A stretch of DNA of 64,000 nt from Agrostemma githago (Eukaryota; Streptophyta; Magnoliopsida; Caryophyllales; Caryophyllaceae): NCBI GenBank assembly GCA_958450325.1, contig OY288244.1:36579424-36643423 (forward strand). The letters run 5' to 3'. A program made the position numbers and the translations under genes. A model generated the notes under the pieces. That model made no database searches, was not told where the DNA came from, and saw only the letters and a program-made list of their open reading frames with translations. Each line of letters opens with the position of its first letter. The stretch's first letter is position 1. Of this stretch, positions 55,801 to 64,000 are shown in pieces.

Positions 55801-56634
55801 CATGCCTAGCTCTGGTTTGGGCCACTAAAAAGCTCAGACACTACATGCTTAGTCACGAGGTACATGTGTTATCCAAAATGGATCCCATCAAATACCTGTT
55901 CGAGAAGCCCATCCTCAACGGCAGGATGTCCAGATGGACTTTAATGTTATCCGAGTTCGACCTCAAATTTGTACCATTAAAAGCCATCAAGGGACGGGTG
56001 GTAGCCGAGTTCCTCGCCGATAGCCCAATACCCGAAGACGGACACACCGATACTTGGTCCTTTTCTGATGAAGACATATTCCATACCGATACTGAGACAT
56101 GGGATTTGTATTTTGATGGAGCGTCCAACTTTCGAGGATTCGGGGTCGGAATTCTGCTAATTTCACCACAGGGAGAACACACTCCCTTATCAATCAAATT
56201 GGACTTTGACGTGACCAATAACGCAGCCGAATACGAAGCATGCATTCACGGGCTACAAGACGCCGCCGATTTAGGGGTAACAAACCTCCGGGTTCATGGT
56301 GATTCATCATTGGTCATAAATCAAGCACTCCAAAAATGGAAAACTCGGAATGCCAATCTCGTGGCTTACCAAGCACGGGTACGAGTTCTAGAGAAACAAT
56401 TCCAGAAGGTGGAATATATATGCCTGCCTCGGGAAGAAAATCAGTTTGCAGATGCCCTTTCCAAATTAGCATCTTTACTGAATATCCCGGATCACCTGAC
56501 CAGCATGCCAATCTGTGTCGAAAAACGGTCCGAGCCGGCATATGTACATGCCATCCAGGACATCGAGCTAGCTGATCCAGAACCTTGGTATCAGTCAGTC
56601 CAAACCTACTTGGCAAAGGGAGAGTATCCCCCGG
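52776..56634 (+). pseudogene. Tat A polyprotein: protease, reverse transcriptase and dual RNase H, cut before integrase
   Basis: The pol frame overlaps the end of gag from about 52776. It has stops at TAA 52902-52904 and TGA 52968-52970, and is open from the ATG at 53061 for about 1190 codons. Protease has LIDDG at about residues 54-58 and LLGRPW near 127-132. A linker with a Ser-Glu repeat lies near 376-397. RT has CMDFRDLNKAS, MPFGLINAGATYQ and the catalytic YVDD at 55230-55241. The first RNase H reads LYLTTTETAMGA, with Thr where the catalytic Asp is expected. The archaeal-type RNase H keeps all acidic residues (YFDGAS, NAAEYEA, HGDSS, FADALS). The frame ends when LTR B starts after GEYPPV, so integrase is missing. 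A start at 53061 would yield RT without gag. Confidence 0.9.
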
Positions 56635-58976
56635 TGTAGACACCCGCATTTTGACTGCCAGGTGTCTATAGCAGTTTCCAAAAAACACCCGATGATGATC
56701 GGACGCTAACATGCTTCTATGCGCTCGGATACGGGCTCAAATCCATTAATCGTTGGCTAACACACTTATAGAGTACAAATCTCACAAAATCAACCTCAAA
56801 TCCAGGTCCAGTGGGCCGTTTCCAATCAAATAAGGCTAATTTGGGCCGAAACCGACACCGGAATTAAAACCGACTTTTAGCGATTGGGTCAACCCTGGTC
56901 AAAGTCGTTTCCGAGACACATCAAAGCAGCCACTCAAATACAAAAAGTCCAACTCAAGAAGCAAAACCAACAGTCCACCTTCTGACGTGCCATCAGGTCA
57001 AGTCCGTCAGAGCAAAAACCCTAGACACCAAAGTACATGGGCAATGCCTATATAAGCAACCCCATGCACACACAATTACACATCTTTTACACATCAAATT
57101 CAACCATAATTCAACTTTTACCACTTCAAAAAGAACCCTAATCTTATACATGCAACCCTAATCAAACCCTAGCAATTCTACACTAGCAAAAAAAACCTAA
57201 ACCTAGTTTTAGGAATCAATCCCGAGCCACCATAACTTAACCTCCATAAAACCTCGAAGACTCTTGTGTTAAAGCCACGGTTACGAGTTCGATCCGAGAC
57301 AAGAACATGTAGGTTGAGGGTGTCAAAACCCCGTTCTCTCCTTCTTCTCTTCCTCTCGTCATCTTCTTCGCTTTTTCTTACTTTTTTATTTTCTTATTTT
57401 TTTCTTTATTGCATCATAATATCGATAATAACTAATACAAAACATTAAAATACTTATCGATTTGTGTCGAATAAGAGGGGTATCGGAATAAGGAAACACG
57501 AATATACAAGTGTACTGCACACAACGTTGACGGTCGCTTGTTCCAGTACCCCGATTATTTGATTATTGAGATAAGTTAACTTAAACAATATATTTTTATT
57601 TTGTTTGCATCATTATCATTAGTCGCATATTTTCATTAATTTTCAAAAAATAAGCATTATATTTAATAAGGGTCGAAACCCGTTGACGCGGATCTGACAT
57701 CCTAATCCTTAGAGATTTATTTCGATGTCAGAAAAGCCGAGGGAATCAAGTTTTCATTCAAGCAAAGTGTCGATACGTTAGATCCGATGCCAATTCCACA
57801 ATTGGATGTCGAGTCTAATAATCTAATCAAACAATTTAGCCAATTCAATTTTTCGTTGATGCTAACGTAGATGTTATTTAATTCGTTCGAATCATGACAC
57901 TACAAACGCGGAGGAATATCTATATCGTCTTGGTTATTTTGAACGATTCAAATCAATATTCTTTATTTTTTCACTCTAGTATTCCATATCGATTCCATAA
58001 TCGAATATGGGATATGACGAGCATCACAATTAAAATCGAGTATAAATTATTCCAAGTATTTAATATCGATTTCATAATCGAATATTGAATACGACGAATA
58101 TCGAAAATATTAAGTCGAGTGAATATTACGCAATATTTGTACGCGATTTAATAAAATCATCAATTTTCCGAAGAAAACAATTTCTCTCTTTTTTATTATT
58201 ATTCTTCGAACATAATTTTTTTTTAGACAAAACATTTTTTTTAGATCTCGATATATTTTTTTCCATGACCTCGGTCAACACGTGTTAATCCATCACGTGA
58301 CCTACTATTCTTTTCAAAACCATGCATCATACTACATTATTTGCAAACTGGTATTATCGTTATACCGTTACTAACAAGTTTGTTATTTTCTTGTCAATTT
58401 ATTTTTGCTTATTTTATTGTACTAAAATGAACTCACATGCTAAATTTAAATTCGACGTTAGAATTAGTTGCATTAAATTGACATAGAAACCCTCTTTTCA
58501 ATTTCATTCACATGTTTAGGGAAAATAATATTTGCATATCATTTTCCCGTTTAACTAATGAGCGTATTGGAAAGTCATTCGAATTCTTAGTAGAGGCCGC
58601 TAATGTGCGGGCGGGGTTGGGTGTCCTTTGTGGGCTTCCCAACACGTACCTTCACCCCTTACTCAGAACCTCGGTTTCCGGATGCCTGAAACCGTTGGCG
58701 CACGAGAGTCATTCAATACACAATATCCGATAATGTCGGTATTTGTATCAAATGAAAAGGGACGAGCCCAATAAACTCTAACATCGGAAATGGGCCGTAT
58801 TTTGTATACGGACCACTACAACATAGAGTGGGCTCGAATGGTTTCGAATAACCACAAAATTCGGTGGCGACTCCACTTCGACCTAAATTTCAATTCGATC
58901 CGTTTCATATGGAGATTCATTCGCCTCCCCAAACCCGCGCGTGGCCGCGTCGGAGTGGACCTATGTCATGTCCACA
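56635..58976 (+). repeat. LTR B (5' LTR of Tat B)
   Basis: 2342 bp with the same termini as LTR A and high similarity along most of its length, but it lacks both ACTCGACCGAGT palindrome blocks. The segment before its TATA box (TATATAA, 57050-57056) is unrelated to that of LTR A from about 56930 to 57030. It differs again around 58180-58270, where LTR A has the second block. Confidence 0.93.
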
Positions 58977-58977
58977 A

Positions 58978-58997
58978 TTTGGCGACTCCGATGGGGA
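58978..58997 (+). other. Primer-binding site of Tat B
   Basis: TTTGGCGACTCCGATGGGGA, two bases after the CA end of LTR B; the Tat/Ogre type. Confidence 0.9.
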
Positions 58998-61375
58998 TTA
59001 ACTGATGCGTGACTTACCATCGGCATCCTCAGGGTGAGACTCGAATAGAAATCGTTTGACTAGTACAAGATGCGTTTTAGTTTTACGGTTCATGCATAAC
59101 CCATATTTTCCCGGGCCGGTACTCGCGACCGACGTCCCACTATACCTTTGATGTACTCCAATATGGATATGTCAAAAGGTGTCCATAGTCGATTCGAGTG
59201 GGTTTCGCGGCATGTTCTAAGATCAACTCGACTTAGGAAGTCCGTCCCGATCGACGTCTAGACTATGTACACTGGTATAAACCTTTTATAGACCGACCGA
59301 GACTTAGTATAGAGCATACATGGCGTCGTTATAATGCTTGTGTGACTACGTGCTACTTGGTTTCCGAGTCGTTTTCAAAAACCGTCAATTTTTCAAAGAT
59401 TGCATCTTTTTTAAACTATTCAATTTCAAAATCCGGGACGCATACCAAATTTAGGACTTATGATTTTACTCAAAATAGCCTATTTTCTAGCCGGTATGGT
59501 GCCCAATTCAAAACCCGAAAACACTTTCGAACTTTCAAAACCGAGGCCCGATGCACTTTCCGATTTTCTCAAAAAATCGGGCCTCTCCACCGAGTTATCT
59601 CAGAATTTTCAAAACAATCAATTTTCAAAACCTTCTTGATCCGAATCAAGGAGCTACCAATTCAAGTAAGGAAGTTCTAAAGAGCTCAACTAAAGAATAC
59701 TAGCTCCTACTTAAGCTTAGGCCAGCTACATTAGCTATAATAAGAAGTCATCTTCAATTATGGAGCTAGCTCGAATTTGAGCTGAATAAAGGAGCAACTA
59801 ATCAAGGTGAAATGAAGACATTAACTTAGGGTCACAATCATTCAAGCATGAGTAGTGGACTGAAGTTAAGGAGCTGGTTGTGTTCTCTTAGTGTACACGG
59901 TCAAAAGGCTCTCTTGTTAGCCTTGTTTTTGGCTCCATGTTCACATGGTGTGTACACTCAAGCTTTGTTGTTGGCTCCATGTTCACATAAGACTAAACAC
60001 GGCTGGTTACTCTTGGTGAAGCTTTGGTTTTAACTCCCTAGCTTTGGTTTTAACTCCATGTTTACACTAGCTTTGTTTTTAACTCCAACCTTGTAATTAG
60101 CTCCTAGTTCACATTAGGCTTAAGCTTTGTTTTTGTCACCATTGTACTTTGTTATTGTCACCCTTGACCAGCCGGTTTAAGGGCTCTTGTAGGCTATAAA
60201 TAGCCGGCCATTTGAAGGAATAAACAGGATCCAATTTGCAAATTAAAACCCAAGTAAAAGTTAAGCTTTGAAGCTTCCTTTTGTTTCGTCTTTGTAGTTT
60301 ACAAGACAAGGTCTAGAGTGAGTCGCGTTACAAGCTCTAAACTCGCTATTTCAATCGAGTGTTTGATCTAGCAAAGCGCTTTGTTGAAGTATAGGTCTAC
60401 TTCACCTAGCATACTATCCTTTGGTTACGGTTTATTCATCCTCAAACTATCTTTACCTTCTGTTTTGGTTACTTGTTTCACGTCCATTTCAGAATACTAA
60501 TCATATCTCTCATTCTTGTTTCAAAGTTCATATCAACTCACATCACTTCTTCTCCTTAGGACTCCCCATATTTAACAGTGTCGGGTCATGTCTTAAGTGG
60601 TCAAGGTCTTTAGCGTCGAAACTCCGTCGATCTTACATCACGAGTTTCTTCCCTGTCCCAGTCCGCCTTATTAGACTAAGGCAAGGCCCACCCACGTAGG
60701 ACATACTCCTACAAAGGAGGGCCCGTCTACACAATTGAGTCCAAAAGTCTGGGGATGTCTCACGTGGACCTTCCTTCGAGCAGGACTCGGCCCACATGCC
60801 GAATTCTAAGGGAGGCCCACCTTTCACAAGTCACCCGTCTAGGTGTCTTTTCTGAGTCAACCTTTTAAAAGGCGTAGCCCTATGACAAAAGGTTTGTGGT
60901 CCTTACGTCTAAGGGTCACTCGTCCAACACTCGAGTATTAACAAAATCTTCAATCCCACTTGGGGGCTACCCCTTAGCGGAGCGATCAATCACGGTTGCC
61001 CTAAGGGTCATGTCTTACACGTATCTCACGTACCCCACCTTTGAGTCACTTAGACGCCACACCATCTGAGTCCTTAGTTTCATTTGGGGGCTATTCTCCG
61101 ACGGAGCGATTAATCACAATCACTCTGAGAATTGCACCCTACACATTCGTCTTAGGAGGGTCTAACCCAAGTCAAACATGGTCGCCCCATTTTCGGACTC
61201 ACCCTTCTGCAGCTCGAATCTAATTTGCGGTCGTTACCTCGTCTAGGTCAACATTCAAGTATCCCGGTCCGAGAGTCTTTGTCGACCTGTCACCCCGGGC
61301 CGTGTCTGGTTTGACTCTCTCTCTTGCGCAAAGCCGAGTTTAAGCGAGTTCTAACACCTGTCGTTTCTTCAGAAC
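58998..61375 (+). other. Tat B leader, interrupted by a solo LTR
   Basis: Collinear with the Tat A leader up to 59636 and again from 60546 to about 60860. From there to gag the sequence is longer than in Tat A and holds two GGGGGCTAYYCC blocks (60962 and 61085). No gene seen. Confidence 0.8.
59637..60545 (+). mobile_element. Solo LTR (909 bp, probably Ty1/copia-type), duplication CTTCT
   Basis: It starts TGATCCGAATCAAGG and ends CAACTCACATCA. CTTCT lies on both sides (59632-59636 and 60546-60550), and the Tat A leader lacks this segment, so its insertion is directly visible. A TATA box, TATAAATA, is at 60195-60202 with an AT-rich leader after it. The short length and lack of relatives here make Ty1/copia likely, but no coding evidence supports the superfamily. 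Confidence 0.88.
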
Positions 61376-62061
61376 ATGGACCCTATGAACGAGACACTAC
61401 CAAACCACGACAAATCTCATGCCGTCAAGAAAAGGGATATCCAGGGGAGTATGCTTATGCTATCTTGCTCCATTCACAAAATCTTCTCGAAAATCAATAC
61501 TGCCCTAGATAACCTAAGTTCCAGGGTAACCATCATCGAAGAAGACCTAGTAAGAACCCGATCCCGTCTAACACAACTAGAGCGGGTAAGGCAGCCAATC
61601 ACCCAACTGAGTCATTTGAAGGGTGAACACTCTTGCGAAACTGTCCGATACCCTCAAGATGGCAAGGCCGAGAGAAGTAACCCTCAAGTCACCTCTCCAA
61701 AAATAAAGAATCAGTCAAAGAAAGAACATTTACCCACTTGGATATGTCCTACACCATCGCTTTCCAGAGGTTGGTTCCGAAGGGCCTAGTGGTACTTATA
61801 GACCCAACAGCCGACCCACCTGTGGAGAAACGTTCCAAAGCATGGAACGCCGAGCATTACTGCAAATTCCACAGAGGGAGGGGACACGATACAGAACAAT
61901 GCTGGAAGCTGAAACATCTCATTCAAGACTTCCTCGATGCCGGGAAGACTCCCGTTTTGGAAACATTGTCACTTGCAAAGCCCCTCGTGGACTACACAGG
62001 GCCCGATGACCGAAGCATCCAGTCTACCTTTCATGCATCCAAGAGTCCGGATTTGATTTAA
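61376..62061 (+). pseudogene. Tat B shortened gag
   Basis: The first frame (from the ATG at 61376) gives a coiled-coil-like N-terminus (LDNLSSRVTIIEEDL). The second frame, overlapping from about 61720, gives FTHLDMSYTIAFQRLVPKGL followed by the zinc stretch YCKFHRGRGHDTEQCWKLKH and a stop at 62061. The central gag domain seen in Tat A (PMFEGTEDPVHHIRAF) is missing between the parts. This gag has lost its capsid-like core by internal deletion and is also frameshifted. Confidence 0.85.
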
Positions 62062-62598
62062 GTCCGAGTCTGAGTCTGAGTCTAGGATGTTCTATTCCAA
62101 AGTCAAAGTCAAAGTCAAAGTCAGAGTCAATTGTATTCTGTCCTCTTTTCCAAAGTTCAATAAAATCAGCTTTCCTGTTTCTCATATATACTTTCCTTAT
62201 GTGTTTCCGAGAACGTGATGAACACCATCATACACTGTGAGCACACGCACGTGACTATTATAGGCACATCTGTAATGTGCAGGAAACCGAGCCCGTGTTT
62301 TCTTTTTACCTATTCCATGTCTGGTATAGAAAAGCCACACGACTACCCGTAGCAGGAGCGGTATCGAATCCTATGACAAATCTAGGTAATCTCCTAGTTC
62401 GGGTTCAAGACGGGAGGCAAGCCCATTTCCCACAATAAAACACCCATCCGATAAGACTGACCAATCCCTACCTTATTAGGTGTTAGCCTGACCGACAAAA
62501 AAAAAAAAAAAACTGGACACAAAAAAAAAATCGAAAGTCCATGAGAAAAAAGCAAAAGGCCAAAAAAAAAGCAGGCCATCATCAAAAAAATTCAGAAT

Positions 62599-62790
62599 AC
62601 CCATGACCACGGTCAACGGTCAATTCAAGTGAAAGCCCCACGACCAGGGTACGGTCAAAATTATCAAAACCCACGACCGCGGCTAAAGGTCAATAAAAAA
62701 AATCAAATACCCATGACCGTGGTCAACGGTCAACTCAAGTGAAAATCCTTTGACCGTGGTACGGTCAAATTCAAAATTATCAATACCATC
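62599..62790. repeat. Tandem repeat of about 110 bp
   Basis: Two copies start ACCCATGACCRYGGTCAACG (62599 and 62709), each followed by a second GGTACGGTCAAA element about 50 bp on. Confidence 0.8.
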
Positions 62791-63132
62791 CGATAGGGGA
62801 GTAACAATCAAGCTGGTCAGCTAACACCACACTCAGCCTTCCCACATTACAACCCTCAAGACCTCCTCGAGACCTAGGCCAGAGACAGCCCGGAATTTTG
62901 AGGATTCAAGCTCCATAGGATACCCCTAACCACTAGGGCCAGACATGGAAACCAGATCCCGCATTATCAAACCAGCCCAATCGAAGTTCGAACCATTTTT
63001 ACTCGACTTCCCCCGTTCCTACCACATTACAATACCTTACCCTCGAAGCCTCAGCTCCACAAAATCGAGCTCTAGATTTCGAATCATCAAAGCCACTTAC
63101 TTCCTAGCACCACATTTCCAAAAACATCAAAT

Positions 63133-63285
63133 CCCGAGAACAAAACTCGTTAAAATTCCCCGAGAGCAGAACTCGTTAAAAATCCCGAGAACAAAACTTG
63201 TTAAAATTTCCCGAGAGCAGAACTCGTTAAAAATCCCGAGAGCAGAACTCGTTAAAAATCCCGAGAACAAAACTCGTTAAAATCC
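63133..63285. repeat. 26-bp minisatellite, six copies
   Basis: Six units of the type CCCGAGARCARAACTCGTTA separated by AAAATT or AAAAAT. The frame across it is a shadow of the repeat. Confidence 0.9.
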
Positions 63286-64000
63286 CATCCAAACCAGTTA
63301 CCAACTCCAAACACGGGAACTCAACTTGCAGTCGGCATAGAACATGCCCAAATAGTTCACACCACCTCTGGGGGCTACCCCGGAAAACGCTCACAGTCAC
63401 AGGATTAATATCCTCACCATTCAAGCCCTTTGATCAAGACATCACTGGGAATGCACCTAGCCTACACCGTCATTACGGCGGCTAAGTTACACGCAAAGTC
63501 TTATTAGAATAGGCACCATAATACATCTTCCGCCACTGAACTACGGCATGGTTTGATTTCACTACACGTGAATACGTAGGCAGCCTTTCAACAGAGGCAC
63601 AACCACCCACATTGAGACACATCCAAAAAAGCGCCATTATTCCGGTCATGACACCATCATGTTCTCAACAGCTAGCTTTGTTGTCCAGGGGGGCTTCTCC
63701 TAGGCAGAAGTTCTCCATCCACTCACAAAATCCAGATAAATCCAAAAAAAATCTAGCCTCCTTTCTGTAGTGTGTCCTAGTACTCGGCTCAGTCGAAGAC
63801 AAGAATCTGTCAGGACTCAAGGCAATACCCACTTGGGAAATGTACCCTAGAATCAGAAATCCGGAAGGGCACCAGACTAAAACAGTCCCATTACAGGCTA
63901 CTGCAATCCCCCCATAGCATATCTATCCCGTTTCGATGTGCGACCGTGTTGCCACTCGCCTAGGCTACGGGATAGCCCAACTTAAGAGTCTTGTTAGGCG

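Larger units (their letters stand above)
47771..56634 (+). mobile_element. Tat A: Tat/Ogre/Retand-type Ty3/gypsy element, 5' part
   Basis: LTR (47771-50441), primer site, 1-kb leader, gag and a protease-RT-dual RNase H ORF, interrupted before integrase by Tat B at 56635. The archaeal-type second RNase H and TGGCGACTYCG primer site place it in the Tat lineage. Its left target sequence is CTAGG (47766-47770) inside the Athila-type LTR. Gag and the gag-protease junction carry several stops, while the RT region is clean. Confidence 0.93.
56635..64000 (+). mobile_element. Tat B: pol-less Tat-type element inserted into Tat A, running off the right edge
   Basis: LTR B (56635-58976), a primer site, a leader carrying a solo LTR, a shortened gag (61376-62061) and then directly 3' non-coding sequence with the Tat 3' motif near 63536. 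No protease, RT or integrase lies between gag and the 3' region, so the element is non-autonomous. Its insertion site in Tat A pol is preceded by CCCGG (56630-56634); the right-hand copy would be outside the window. Confidence 0.88.
62062..64000 (+). other. Tat B 3' non-coding region with deletion scar and repeats
   Basis: Directly after the gag stop come GAGTCTGAGTCTGAGTCTAG and AAGTCAAAGTCAAAGTCAGA. These look like a relic of the Ser-Glu linker that precedes RT in Tat A, so the whole protease region may be deleted here. Then follow A-rich runs (62500-62570), two minisatellites, and near 63536 GAACTACGGCATGGTTTGAT with ATACGTAGGCAGCC, the Tat 3' motif. No gene recognised; the 3' LTR must lie beyond 64000. 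Confidence 0.7.

Noticed and set aside
47771..58976. LTR A and LTR B as the two LTRs of a single element
   Set aside because: LTR B is followed by its own primer site and leader and interrupts pol before integrase, so it starts another element.

Overview
This window is plant nuclear DNA made almost entirely of transposable elements nested inside one another. I found no intact host gene, tRNA, rRNA or CRISPR array. The lineages seen are L1-type LINEs with DUF4283 ORF1 proteins, Athila- and Tat/Ogre/Retand-type Ty3/gypsy elements, a chromovirus-like Ty3/gypsy element, CACTA, hAT and Stowaway elements. Together these indicate a repeat-rich angiosperm. The Tat/Retand flavour would fit Caryophyllales (Silene-like plants), but that is only a guess.

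Left part (1-19.97 kb, mostly minus strand). LINE-1 (1-3187) runs off the left edge. A TTA microsatellite separates it from LINE-2. LINE-2 (3483-6909 plus 13938-15769) is one element, split by a 7028-bp non-autonomous Athila-type LTR element (6910-13937). That element has 1634-bp LTRs, the 5-bp duplication TCTCC, a tRNA-Asp primer site, and one ORF for a Tyr/Gln-rich protein in place of gag-pol. Right of LINE-2 lies a degenerate minus-strand Tat element (15833-19974).

Middle part (19.97-40.5 kb). A second Athila-type element begins with its 3' LTR (19975-21831). Its body carries a Tat solo LTR (23009-25572, duplication GTTTG) and ends in an ATHILA-domain remnant, which is cut by a third Athila-type LTR (27382-28975). 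That LTR abuts LINE-3 (28976-32919), whose ORF2 is complete and appears intact. After AT-rich and LTR-like DNA comes a very young chromovirus-like element (35984-40073, duplication AAGGG, 1044-bp LTRs with about one difference). It keeps gag and part of protease but has lost RT, RNase H and integrase. It sits inside an old Tat LTR fragment.

Right part (40.5-64 kb). Low-copy-looking DNA holds an En/Spm-type transposase scrap, a GH31 alpha-glucosidase exon fragment, a 247-bp tandem duplication, a hAT MITE (duplication GTCACGAG), a Stowaway MITE and a CACTA terminus. An Athila-type LTR fragment (46558-47770) was then hit by Tat element A (from 47771), whose pol was hit by Tat element B (from 56635), whose leader was hit by a short solo LTR (59637-60545, duplication CTTCT). 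Element B continues past the right edge and lacks pol.

The most interesting pattern is regulatory. Four different LTR families here carry an array of short palindromes close upstream of the TATA box, with a different palindrome in each family. A close relative, LTR B, has replaced the array with unrelated sequence.
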